Below, piece by piece: positions 44,401 to 55,500 of a DNA stretch of 64,000 nucleotides (position 1 is its first letter; each line of letters opens with the position of its first letter). The DNA is from Dipteris shenzhenensis. Lineage: Eukaryota > Polypodiophyta > Polypodiopsida > Gleicheniales. Both the position numbers and the translations under genes were made by a program. The notes under the pieces are model-generated. The model saw nothing but the letters and a program-made list of their open reading frames with translations. It ran no database searches and was not told where the DNA came from. Where the stretch lies: the NCBI GenBank assembly GCA_047967505.1, contig CM106539.1; one strand, written 5' to 3'.

Positions 44401-45238
44401 CAGATTCCTTGCCTTTCGAAGAAGACTGTGTAGTGCCATTCTTTTCGTCCTGCTGCTTCTTTCTGCAATCCTTGATCATGTGACCGCTTTTGTTGCAGTA
44501 GTGGCACTTACCTGAAAACTTCTTCTTCTTACCATTCTTCTTCTCTCCACCCTTCCCTTTGGATGTGGTTGAGAATGCTGCATCACTTTCGCCATCGCGG
44601 GTCTTCATTCGCATCTCCTCCTCTAGAAGCATCGCGCTGAACTCTTCAAAAGTGAGGGGTGGATTTCTTACCTGCGTGTTGAGTGTCGTGACCAACGCAT
44701 CGTACTTTTGTGGAAGGATCCGAATGCACCTTCTGGCCAACTCTTCGCTGGTCTTTGTAATCCCAACCGCCGCCATCTGATCACGTAGATTCTTGATCCG
44801 TGTGATGAATGTCTCAGCTGATTCTCCATCAGAGCACCTCTCTGCAGCAAGCATATTCTCCAGATTTTGAATTCTGGTCTGATTCCGCGTTTCATACTGA
44901 CCTTTCAGTATGTTCCAAGCCTCACTTGCCTTGTCTGTGTGCTGAATCAGAGTCAAAACAGAATCACTTGAACTGGTAACAAGAGCGCAGAGTGCATCTG
45001 CGTTCCTTCGTTTCCATGCCCGAAGAAGATCTGCATTCGGTGGCGTTATGACGTTGGGGTTGTTTGGATTCGGTGATCCAACCGGTTCTGGATCCAATCC
45101 CAGAACAGTATCCAGAAGCTCATATGAATCCAAGATCGCGCTGATCTTGAATTTCCACAAAGTATAATTCGTCCCATCGAGCTTGCCTTCATTGAAGGCA
45201 GGTGGACGAATTCGCAACGGGGTTGGTGCAGCCATCAC
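41417..45238 (-). pseudogene. nested Copia gag-pol: one stop and an in-frame integrase deletion
   Basis: One frame from MMAAPTPLRIRPPAFNEG has Gag (UBN2-like, residues ~15-210), CCHC knuckle C245-C258, protease DSGAS (D312), GAG-pre-integrase (WHERFGH...CEAC) and integrase D501 and D564. LNRSFI is then joined directly to KALTGKTPLEAYSGKKP. About 70 residues, including the expected catalytic Glu near 600, are absent without loss of frame (junction near 43510). VVFWE is followed by TAG (43273-43271). The same frame continues through RT ([30 protein letters not shown]) and RNase H to [15 protein letters not shown]. The element is therefore non-autonomous as it stands, despite its youth. Confidence 0.93.
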
Positions 45239-45301
45239 TCCTAGTAGCCTTTGCTAACAAAGCTCGTTGAACTTGCAATAAAGTCGTTACTCAGATAGCC
45301 T

Positions 45302-45315
45302 GAGCTCTGATACCA
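45302..45315 (-). other. primer-binding site of the nested Copia
   Basis: The minus strand reads TGGTATCAGAGCTC immediately after the 5' LTR end CTTACA. It is initiator Met-tRNA type. Confidence 0.9.
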
Positions 45316-46009
45316 TGTAAGAAAATAGTATGCAGCGGAAGATAACAACAAAACGCAAGTACACGATGGAAAGCTGGAGAGAATACAAAAATTCTGATAT
45401 ACCAAACTGCTGATACAACTGATGGTTGGCTGTCCACCCGTGCGCTCTACAGACAGAGCTTCGATGGTGATCTAGACAGATGCTGGACGGAGGACTATGA
45501 GCGTGAAGAACTGGTGATCTGATGATAGGGGGTGGCCACTTATATAGTGTAAGTGGTTGACGGTCGGCCCTGTAATAGGCAGTCGGCCTAATAGACAGTC
45601 GGCCTGGAAGACCAACCGACCCTTCAGAAAACATGCCGTCGGGCAGATGAAGGATCGCGCATAGGTCATACCGTCGGGCCTGGGGCTACCGGCAGCCCCC
45701 GGACCCTGCCGCTGGGGGCTTTGCCCCCAGACCCCCACCGGGGGCCTGCGCCCCCCGGACCCCCTGCTATCGGGGGGGCTATCGCCCCCCCGAACCCCCC
45801 CTTTGTGCAGACGGGTATCTACTCTTGGCTCCTAAGCCGTCTCATAACCATCTGGTCTACTCTAAGACCCCTTCCAGTGTCTAAACTGGGGATCCCTCCC
45901 AATATCTGATACCCATCATGGCTTCTCCTCATATGGGGGCCTTACAACATTGGGTACACAGAATATTGGTGGGTTACATGAGAGGTGGACATTTGAGCTA
46001 ACTCTAACA
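45316..46009 (-). repeat. 5' LTR of the nested Copia (694 bp)
   Basis: It is near-identical to 40694-41387. The one visible difference is cggccctgtaat here versus cggccttgtaat. Confidence 0.95.
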
Positions 46010-46014
46010 TATCC

Positions 46015-46925
46015 TTCATGTGAAAATGCTATTGAGGCAGAAGTTTGAGATGAAGGATTTGGGAGAGCTGCGTTATTTCTTGGGCATTGAGGTGATTAGA
46101 TCACCAAGTGGGATACAGCTCTTGCAAAGGCAGTATGGATTGGACATGCTGTCCAAATATGGGATGACAGGCTGTAAGCCTATTTCAGTTCCTTTGGAGC
46201 AGAATGTGAAGCTGAGCACAGATGTAGGTGAGCTTTTGGAAGACCCTACTATGTACAGACGCATAGTAGGAAGTTTGATTTATATGACTATTACCAGGCC
46301 AGATTTAAGCTATGCTCTTGGATTGGTAAGTCAGTGCAGGCTCCAAGGAAACCGCATTTGGATGCGGCTAGACGCATACTCAGGTATGTGAAGTCCACAT
46401 TGCAGTATGGACTATTTTATGAGGCTGGGGTTCAGATACAGTTGCATGGATACACTGATGCTGATTGGGCTGGTAGTATTTCTGATAGACGATCTACCAG
46501 TGGATATGTGTTCTCTTTTCGGATGCTGCAGTCACTTGGAGCAGCAAGAAACAGCCTACAGTTGCCTTGTCGAGCACAGAGGCTGAGTACAGGGGTGCAG
46601 CAATGGCTGCATGTGAGGTAGCTTGGTTGCATATGCTACTCTATGATATGCATCAGTCTACAGATGGGCCACTTGTCATTTATTGTGACAACATGAGCAG
46701 CATACACTTGGCAAATAACCCAGTCTATCATGCTAGAACAAAGCACATTGAGGTGCATTATCACTATGTGTGGGAGAAGGTTTTACTAGGTCTTATTGAT
46801 CTAGTTTATGTCAGCACAGAGGATCAGGTAGCTAACATATTCACGAAAGCATTGGGCGCAGAGAAGTTGCACAAGTTCAGAGACCTGCTTGGTGTGCAGG
46901 AATTGGGATTGAGCTCGAGGGGGAG
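46015..46925 (+). pseudogene. Copia copy 2 pol, 3' part (RT end and RNase H)
   Basis: The RT/RNase H reading resumes directly after the TSD (HVKMLLRQKFEMKDLGELRYF). It continues through TGCKPISVPLEQNVKL, a small deletion at LVSQ (near 46333), [17 protein letters not shown], another frame change near 46520, and [19 protein letters not shown] to VANIFTKALG. A polypurine tract gagggggag (46917-46925) leads into the 3' LTR. Confidence 0.93.
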
Positions 46926-47277
46926 TGTTGAGATATCGAGCTCCACTCGCGATATGCCAGGGTGACCGTTGTGCATTTATGTCACCGACTTGTTAGCTGG
47001 AGATGCGGTTGGTACACCGCCCATGAATAATAGCTGAATGATAGCTATCCTTATCTACTCTAGTTTGTGGCTCAGTTAGTAAGCCACCTTAGTTAGTTGA
47101 GTTTGGTTTGAGACCCACTTATAGGGTTCTTCTATTTCTTTGTACTTGAGTTCTTTTGGCTTTCACAACTAAGAAGAGGAAAACTGTTTTCAGCCTCCAT
47201 CTTTGTGTGTATTCCCCCATTGTGCATGTGAGAAAGTTGCAAGTGAGACTCCTTCCCTCTCTCCCACTATCTTCACA
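46926..47277 (+). repeat. 3' LTR of Copia copy 2 (352 bp)
   Basis: TGTTGAGATATCGAGC...ATCTTCACA. It is full length, unlike the 5' partner. It is related to the LTRs of copies 1 and 3 but a distinct subfamily. Confidence 0.95.
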
Positions 47278-47309
47278 GTGATGTAGTGCCCCTAAAAATA
47301 GAATCCATC
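47278..47309 (-). pseudogene. residual CACTA sequence between two Copia insertions
   Basis: gtgatgtagtgcccctaaaa + atagaatccatc matches 9468-9502 of the other TNPD copy. It shows the continuation of the CACTA relic beyond Copia copy 2, and is cut after 32 bp by the next LTR. Confidence 0.8.
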
Positions 47310-47563
47310 TGTTGAGAGTTCACGCTCATCATGTGATCATGTGTGCATAGCACCATCACGTGATCATATGTGCATAGCACTAACCTTATAGAGTGCTATA
47401 AAGGAAAGGGTTAGATCCCCTAACCCTAACACTAAAAGGGTTTGTATATATTCTATTTTTTCAACTAATTCTAGTGTACAGTTAGTCATTTGTGGTGTGC
47501 TCTCTAGCTGTGCCCTGTCTCCTCATCTCCACTCTTCTCCTCTCCCCTCTTCATATTTTGTCA
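47310..47563 (+). repeat. 5' LTR of a further Copia family (254 bp)
   Basis: TGTTGAGAGTTCACGC...CATATTTTGTCA is followed at once by TGGTATCAGAGCTT. It contains a telobox-like run cccctaaccctaacac and a TATA-like tatatattcta. A diverged relative is at 57851-58070. Confidence 0.85.
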
Positions 47564-47577
47564 TGGTATCAGAGCTT
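47564..47577 (+). other. primer-binding site
   Basis: TGGTATCAGAGCTT directly follows the LTR; it is initiator Met-tRNA type. Confidence 0.85.
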
Positions 47578-48945
47578 CCTTGTCTTTCGCTGAGACATTG
47601 AGATTCTTGAGAGTGTGAGATTGAGAGATTGAGAGGTAGTCTTTCATTCCATTCACTTCTGTTGAGTGAAGGATTTCCGTTCATTGAAAGAGAGAAATTT
47701 CCTTCTCATTGAGAAGAATTTCCTTCATAGAGTGAGAGAGAGAGAAATATCAGTGACTTCAAATACTCAGCAGACTCAGCAACTCTCACTAAGGCCTCAA
47801 AGCCTTCGCGGACTGCGGTCTGAGCCATCAACCAAGCTTAGTTGCCTCTTTCTTTGGTGCTCCATCGACCTCCACTTCAATCAAGCTAACTGCAGTTGCA
47901 CCTCCTTCTGCAAGTCAACAGAGCTCCTCCTTGCTCTTTGCAGGCAGCCCAGCCTTCATCGCAATGCTCCAACGAACTGCATCTTCGAATGCCACCTCCA
48001 AATGCCTCTATCTCTAGCTGCAAACTCTGTCAGCTTCATCGTCAAGCGCTACTCCAAGCTCTATGGCCGCTCAACCTCACGGGATCAATGCTATTCAACG
48101 AGAGCCTAAGCTCTCTGGCCACGCAACGCCTCTCCGACAGAACAGCCACAACGAATAGCTCCAACAAACAATGATCTTTTGAGTGGCTCCTCCCTGCACA
48201 GCCAAGGCTTCATAGCTCGCGGGGCTCACAGAAGACCACGGCCCAACAACGCCTGCTCTAGCTTGGGTAAAATAGTAGCTACGGCAGCTGAGACGGGGCC
48301 TCCTTACAACAAGCAACTCGCAACGCATGAAGCCCCCGCAACAAAAGCCTACTCAGTTAGTAGGCCTCCTCGATAGATTCCACGACGGAAGGCTCCAACT
48401 GAGTCTTTGATCTAAAGCTCCATGTCTCCTAAGGGCCATCGACGGCCGCCCGAAACTGTTCCAACCAGATCCGCTAAGCTCACGGGCTCCCTTATCTTGA
48501 GAGCCTCAACCAAGCGGCCGCCTCCTACTACAGTTAGCTCCCAAAGCGCCATACGCCATAGCTACAGCTTCATTGACGGGTCTGCACATGAGCAGTCCGA
48601 CCATCTACACTTCAGTCTCCGGCTAGCCCTCAAACAAACGACCTATGCTTCAGTTTTTGCATGCAACGAAGTGGTTCCTCAAAGCTCCGTCAACGTCAAC
48701 TACCTCAGCGCCGACTACCCACGACCACCTCTCCAACAGCCACGAGCTAGCACGCCAGCAAACGAACAGCTGCAACAAGCTCCTACGCACCCAGGCGACC
48801 TCTCTCCTCATCGACGTAAATCCGCAAGTGGACGGAATCTTCCTAGATTCTGTCAAAATCTCAGAAGATTCCGGTCGCTCTCCTAGCGCCACGTGGCAGT
48901 GAGGGAGGATATCTTATCCTCAACCTCACCACATTGAGGTGTGGT
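47578..48945. other. GC-richer internal sequence without recognisable gag-pol
   Basis: Frames at 47666-48109, 48422-48886 and others are Ser/Arg/Leu-rich and overlap one another on several frames. I see no Gag, knuckle or protease motif. The base composition is clearly GC-richer than the flanks. It may be the non-coding or captured interior of a non-autonomous Copia that began at 47310. Confidence 0.35.
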
Positions 48946-49385
48946 CAGCCAAGTGACACGTGGAAATCCTATCTGCCACATCATCAATGACACGTCATTC
49001 TGCCACGTCACCTATGCCACATCATCAGCCACGTCACCTGTGCCACGTCATCAGCCACATCACCTATGCCATGTCATCAGGGACACATCATCAGTGCCAC
49101 GTCAGCATTGCCACATCACCCTGCTGACATCATCTGTGCCACCTCAGCACTGCCACCTCAGCAGTCCAGTCAGCATAGTCCAGTCAGCATTGACCCTCTG
49201 CAGGCACAGTCCCTTGCCAGGCACACTGTGCACACACTGCATGTGCACACTCCTGCCACCTCAGCACAGAGCTTACCTCAGCACAGAGCTTCACTGGCAC
49301 ACCTCTTGCTAAGCACAGTGCCACATCATCACTGCATGTGACTCACAGTGACACATCATCATTGAGCACCATTTTCACTCCTTTT
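48946..49385. repeat. minisatellite of GCCACRTCATCAG / TGCCACGTCACC words
   Basis: This is an irregular array with ~13-16-bp and ~30-bp periods, for example tgccacgtcatcagccacat, tgccatgtcatcagggacac and tgccacctcagcactgccac. ACGTCA/TGACGT motifs recur. It degenerates into cagcaca and gcacactg words towards the end. Confidence 0.8.
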
Positions 49386-50989
49386 GCCCCTCCACCTAGA
49401 TCAAGACGTATCTCTTGATCCAGGAAGAATTTGAGGGTGCTCCAAAAAGGAAAGTCGCTCATTTTTTTGTGCTCTATGCGCTCATTACATCACGTGCACA
49501 TTTCGGTGCAAGTTACACTCACATTTGTGCCTCACCGACAAAACCACTTCCTTCACGCACATTTGCCTCTACATCGATGCATTTGACCCAGCACTTAAAA
49601 GTGTACTGTCACTCTGACACAATTCCCTATACTAGGAAATACCTGCAATCCCAGATTCACACTAACTAGGCATTTGACACAAGCATATATCACAATATAC
49701 CCCAAACCACTTTCCCTATACTAGGGAAATTCCTACATCAAACTGACTTTATCGCAAAGGCATATGCACAAGCATGATCTCCCAAATTGCCCACAGGAAT
49801 TTGAAGGAGTCAAAGAATCCCAAGTCTGCTATGTACCCTGCTATGGCATCGAACTTTCATGCAGACTAAACATTCACGAGAACCTCTTCATGCAAGCGGA
49901 GCATCAACAAAGACTAAGGTCGGGGAAAGAAAAAAAACACAGAATTGACGAATGCCAAAGAAAGCTCTGTGGTTAATTCACCTCTGCACACAGCTCGCAC
50001 TATCTGCTAATTCGTCATGGTCCCCTGTGTATATACGATCTTCTTGCTACTTGATTGCATCACGTTGTCCCGATCGTCAATCTATCACCTGCTCTCTATT
50101 TCGTTAGACGTAGTTCCACTAGCTAATTCACAACGAATGATAGGCTCTATTCCTTCCAAAAGGATCGCACATCATCCAGACTGGAGACACGCCTCAGCTC
50201 CATGTCGTTCAACCCCTTGCACTCATGTGACAGCGTGTAAGCCTAGAGCTTGGTTGTATTGTCAGCCTATCGCCTATTTTCACAGGCTCATAGACCCCTC
50301 GTAATCTCTGCCTGCGCTCTCTGCCTACGCGTCGCCCCTCCACGTATCACATCAAAGGTCTCCCCATAACATGAGCCACTGTTAAGCCCATGACTAATCA
50401 CCTAACACACAGCAAATCCTAATAGCCAGTGTGGGAGGACCATCGAATATCAATTCATCACCCTTTGACATGATCACTTTAGATTATGCTGCTTTCTGCC
50501 AGCTCGTTCTCTTCCAACGCAATCCCCTCGTTCAACCTGTAGGCTCTGATACCAAATATTACAAGCTTCCTACTACTACAGCAGAATCACGTTAGTAGCA
50601 CCACATAATTTCCTCCCAGCCAACCTTGTTGAAGCGTGAGAGCTCATAGAGAAATCGAAATCCAAAATCAAATCCCGTAAAAGTTCCTTCTCCTTCTTTC
50701 ACTAACTCCAACAAGCCCCATCTCCCTAGATGGATCTAGATGCCACATGTCATCATCATAGGGCCTTCCTAATGCATCTTTTCACCCCTCTCTTGGGATA
50801 CTTTAATTCCAATTGCCCCTAGGCACATTTCTTGCATTAGGCCCTTAGCCTTAGATCCACCTAGTCTAGTGCTATCAGCCCTCACCTAGGACCTTGACAT
50901 TAATTCCCTCTCGATCATTTACATGAAGCGCAAACAAATATATTACAAATGTAGATCCTATAGGGAAATGTTGACTGATTCTTCTGAGG
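49386..50989. other. no recognisable gene; minus-strand PBS-like site at 50542-50554
   Basis: The minus strand at 50554-50542 reads TGGTATCAGAGCC preceded by TTGTAATATT, which looks like the 5' LTR/PBS junction of another minus-strand retroelement. I cannot delimit its LTR. A plus-strand frame at 49764-49976 is unrecognised. Confidence 0.35.
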
Positions 50990-50999
50990 TCATGCCACG

Positions 51000-51751
51000 T
51001 CAGCTAGAGCGTAACAAGATATCTTCTACATTGTCCTTAGATGGACAATAGATAAGGCTAATGATGCCATCTGCTATACAATCCCGTATAAAGTGATAGT
51101 GGTTTTCCACATGTTTCATGCGAGCATGAAAAACAAGATTGTTACCAATCTTTATACAACTCTGACTATCACACAAGATAGAGGTGGCTTGATCATCTTG
51201 TGAATGATGCAAGTCATAAAGTAGCTTCCTTAGCCATATGCATTCTGTAGTAGCTACATTTGCTGCCTTATACTCCGCTTCATTAGAAGAAAGAGAGACC
51301 CTGGCTTGCTTCTTACTTAACCAAGATATGCATGCAGAACCCAAAGAGAAACAGTAGCCAGAAATGGATTTTCTATCATCAATGTCCCCTGACCAATCAA
51401 AATCTCTGAAGCCACATAGATCAAGATCACGAGCATTGGTATCATGCATCCCAAGAATAATAGTGCCATGCACATATCTGAGAACACGCTTGGCAGCATT
51501 CCAATGAATGATAGTGGGACAATGCATAAACTAACTCAATACTCCTGCAACATAAGCAATATCAGGCCTTGTGGAACACAAATAGATAAGACTCCCCACC
51601 AACTATCTGTACAAAGTGCCATCAAACTTTTTAGCCTTATCATACTTAGACAGTTTGAGACCCTTCTCAAGAGGTGTAGCTGTAGGCTTACGATTCTCCA
51701 TGTGAAATCTCTGTAATATACTCCTGGCATACTTAGTTTGGGACATGAAAA
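51000..51751 (-). pseudogene. Copia RT/RNase H fragment
   Basis: The minus strand reads KYARSILQRFHMENRKPTAT-type RT end with a stop-disrupted GSLIYLCSTRPDIAY (51730-51540). It continues with WNAAKRVLRYVHGTIILGMH, DFDWSGDIDDRKSISGYCFS, SSNEAEYKAANVATTECIWL and HARMKHVENHYHFIRDCI, ending CPSKDNVEDIL. RNase H is recognisable but altered (DFDWSGD for DSDWAGD). It is cut on its 5' side at 51752 by the LTR of Copia copy 3. Confidence 0.88.
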
Positions 51752-52049
51752 TGTTGAGATATCAAGCTCTACCCCCGATATATCTCCTGGATGACTATCA
51801 TTTATGTCACCGCCTATGTTAGTTGTACTCGTGGTGTAGTTAGACTACCACGTATGTTTTTGGTTTGGGTTCACATATGAACCACGTATTCTAGGTTTGA
51901 CATATAGGGTATTTCCCTCTTCTATTGTATTGTTGTTGTGTGCAAAAAGTGAAGAAAGGCTTCACCCTCCAACCTTGTGTCCTCTCTCTTTTGTGTGTTG
52001 TGAAGAAAGCTGAACTTGAGTCTCCTATCTCTCTCCCTCATTCTTTACA
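51752..52049 (+). repeat. 5' LTR of Copia copy 3 (298 bp)
   Basis: TGTTGAGATATCAAGC...CATTCTTTACA, followed by the PBS. It is nearly the same as the LTRs of copy 1 on the other strand. Confidence 0.95.
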
Positions 52050-52062
52050 TGGTATCAGAGCC
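52050..52062 (+). other. primer-binding site, initiator Met-tRNA
   Basis: TGGTATCAGAGCC immediately follows the LTR end. Confidence 0.92.
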
Positions 52063-52576
52063 TTGTTCGAGGTAAGGAGCTCAAGAAAGCAAGCCAAGTT
52101 TGTGGTGTCCTGGTAAGAGGACCAGTGTTGCTTTCCTATTTCGAGTTTGGGAGCAAATCTCTGTAGGTAGCACAGCCAGAAGTGCAGGAGTGCACTGTTT
52201 CAGATTGAGAGGACCTTGGTGACTTTATTTTTTTGATTTGAGGCCGTTTCGGGGCCCGTTTTGAAGGCGCAAGTTCTTCGCAGGCACTCAGAAAAAGGCC
52301 CTGTTTTTGCTGTGCGACCACCGCACGGCTAGTCGGTGGAAAGGTGCCACAGAAATTGCATCGTATGCCTGTGTGCAGAGATATTGAAAGTTGCAGATTC
52401 ATGCCTGTTGCCTGTTGATGCAAAATCGTCACTAGGAAGTGACTGTGTGGTGAAATACCACTTTCGTCAGTGTTGCAGATCTGCCCCTGTGAGGCTTTTC
52501 ACAGAAGTTTTGCTATTTGCCATTGTGAGGCATTTGCTGTGTTTACAGGTTGCTGTTGCAATTCGTGATTTGTAAA

Positions 52577-55500
52577 ATGTCTGAGAATCTGTCTACCATT
52601 GTCAGTGAGAAGCTTGACAAGAACAACTTCCAAGCATGGAAGTTCAGGATGACAAACTTCCTTATGGGAAAGGGAGTTTGGGATTACATCAGTGGTGAAA
52701 CTACAGAACCAGTTTTGGGTGCTGCTCCTACTCCTGCTGAATTGAAGGCCTTTAAAGAATGGCATGAAAAAGCCAGAAAATGCCTGTATTGGCTGTCTGT
52801 TAGCATTTCAGATTCTATGATTGTGCATATACAGGATGTAGAGACGCCTAAGGAGGCATGGGACACATTGGTGAAGCTGTATAGCACAAATACCAAAGCA
52901 CGAAAGATGCAGCTAAAGCAGGAGTTGCACAATGTGCAAAGGAAAAATCTGAATATAAATGAGTATTCCTTGAAGGTGAAAGGCCTTGCAGATTCTCTTG
53001 CCTCCATTGGAGCACCTGTTGATGATGAGGACTTAGTGTCTGTGACCTTGAATGGTCTTGGGAAAGATTATGCACAGTTTCGGACATCCATTGGAGTCCG
53101 TGAAACATTTCCTGACTTTCAGGAACTTATTGCTCTCTTGCTGAGTGAAGAGCAAAGGAATGGTGGTTCAGCCACCTCAACTTCTCAAGAGACTGCTTTC
53201 TACTCGAATACAGGTAGAGGCAGGGGTAGAGGAAGAGGCCGTTTTGGTGGCCGTGCAGGAAATCAGAACCAACAGCAACAACAGGAAAACCAGTCCTATG
53301 GAGGAGGACGTGGTAGTTCTAGAGGCAGGGGGAGCCAAAGAGGCCGTGGTTCATGGCAAAGGAACCAGCAAGTAAATAGCAGCACAGAATGCTATTATTG
53401 TGGAAAGCCTGGACACAAGGAGAATACATGCTATAAAAAACAGAATGACATCAAAAGTGGGAAGTTGCAGCAAAGCAACTATGCATCATCAAGTGGGCAT
53501 GGTGACGACAGAAATGAGCACCTTTTTGTGATGCAGCATATGGTTAACTCCATGTCAGGAGATGCTGCAGCTTGCAATGATGTTTGGTATGTTGATTCAG
53601 GTGCCTCTAACCACATGACCAGTCATGGTGAGTGGTTTCATGATGTTAGAAATTTGGATAAGCCAGGTTATGTTGAAACAGGTGATGATACTGCGCACCC
53701 AATTACGCAGGTTGGTAAAGTGCCATTGGCTATGCAGGATGGCAAAACGAAGTACTTGGCAGATGTACTTCATGTTCCAAAAATCACTAAGAACCTGGTT
53801 TCAGTTGGCCAGATGGTTGAGCAAGGTCTGCAGGTTAGATTTAATCCTGATGGATGTTTTGTTGAGGACTTGAAAAATAAGTGCCGCTTGGTTGCGAAAG
53901 GCAATAAAAATGGCAGAATGTTCACCTTGGATGTTGATATGCCTGAGGTAAAAGCTGCTATGTTTGCGCATGGGAGAGGTGTCATTGCAGATATTGAGAT
54001 ATGGCACAAGCGCATTGGGCATGTGAATATACAAAGGCTGAAATCTATGCAAACGAAAAACATTGTTGCAGGTTTGCCTAAATTCAGAGTTGAGGGAATG
54101 CAAAAGGTATGTGAAGCATGCCAAATGGGTAAGCAGACCAGACATGCATTTCCCAAAAATGCTAAGGTGAGTAGAAGACCTTTGGAAGTGATCCATTCAG
54201 ATGTTTGGACAACCAAAGCTGCTTCTATTGGTGGATGCCATTATTATGTGACGTTTATTGATGACTACACTAGGAAGGTGTGGATTTATTTTATGAAACA
54301 CAAAAGTGAAGTGTTCAGCCATTTCAAGGCTTTTAAGGCCATGGTTGAAAAAGAGAAAGGTGTGCATATTAAAGTGCTAAGATCTGATGGAGGGGGAGAG
54401 TACTTTTCAGAAGAATTTTGTGAATATCTGAAAGAACAGGGAATTCAAAGGAAGTACTCATGCAGGTCTACCCCTCAGCAGAATGGGGTTGCAGAAAGGA
54501 AGAACAGGCATATTGCAGAAGTAGGACGGGCGATCCTAAATGAGAAAAACATGCCTGATTATTTTTGGGCTGAAGCAGTAGCAACTGCTGTTTATATTAT
54601 GAACAGAACCCCCACTGCAGTTGTCCATGGCATGACACCTGAAGAAATGTATACAGGCCAAAAACCAGATATTTCTCACTTGAAGGTATTTGGTTGCATA
54701 GCTTATGTTCATGTTCCTGATGAGAAGAGAACAAAGCTAGATCCAAAGGCAGAAAAATGCATCTTTATTGGATATGCTCAGCACCAGAAAGGGTATCGCT
54801 GTTATAACCCTTCCACCCGCAAAATGCAAGTGAGCAGAGATGTTGTTTTTGATGAAATGAGCAGCTGGTATGCACCAACTGTTATGGTAGGAGATGCAGA
54901 TGCAGGAAATGGGAATGCTGCAATAAATGCAGAGCAGCAATCTCAAGCCTTGAGTGGACCCAGAGAGTCCTCTACTAGTGGATCTAATGCATGGACAGGG
55001 AGATTGAGATCTAGTGAATCGTCACATGGCAGTCCTGATAGTGTTGTGCAGGTATCACATAAGGGAAAAGAAAAAGTGGACCATGCTCCAGTGTTTGATG
55101 TGTCTGCTGGGAGCTCTCATGTTGATGGAGAGTCAAGTGGCTCTGAAATGAGCCTTGATGAGGAACTTGGGATTCCTTCTGTTGTTACACCTGGTGCAAG
55201 GAAAAGCAGGCATGATTTAAAGACTCCTGCAACTGATCCAGTTGTACGGAGGTCCACTCGTATTAAGTATCCAGTTGACAGGCTGAGATATGATGGGTAT
55301 ACAGCACATCACTATGCTTATATGCTCAAGGTTCTAGAGGAGCCAGAGCCCACATGTTTTGAGGATGCAGCAGGGCATAAAAATTGGGAAGCAGCTATGG
55401 ATGAAGAGATGGCTGCCTTGGATGCAAACCACACTTGGGATTTGATGCCTTTGCCTCATGATAAGAAGGCTATTGGCTGCAAGTGGGTTTACAAAGTAAA

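Larger units (their letters stand above)
40694..46009 (-). mobile_element. young nested Copia, 694-bp LTRs, TSD TATCC
   Basis: The element is flanked by TATCC (40689-40693 and 46010-46014) inside the RT region of copy 2. It is on the minus strand: 5' LTR 45316-46009, PBS 45302-45315, gag-pol 45238-41417, polypurine tract about 41388-41400, 3' LTR 40694-41387. The two LTRs have equal length and I found one substitution between them by eye. It belongs to a different family from copies 1-3. Confidence 0.96.
36804..47282 (+). mobile_element. Copia element (copy 2) inserted in CACTA, TSD GTGAT, itself carrying a nested Copia
   Basis: The element runs 36809-47277 and is flanked by GTGAT at 36804-36808 and 47278-47282. 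The CACTA sequence reads through: ...tgtacatGTGAT before and GTGATgtagtgcccctaaaaatag after, which matches the uninterrupted copy at 9468-9500. The 5' LTR is 36809-37059 (partial), the coding part 37298-40693 and 46010-46965, the 3' LTR 46926-47277. A second Copia sits at 40694-46009. Without it the host element is about 5.15 kb. Confidence 0.95.

Noticed and set aside
47417-47432. Interstitial telomere
   Set aside because: There are only two or three CCCTAA units within an LTR, better read as a telobox.
47666-48886. Frames of 95-154 codons suggesting a captured gene
   Set aside because: Overlapping frames on both strands have similar length and no motif. I kept the region as non-coding with the possibility noted.
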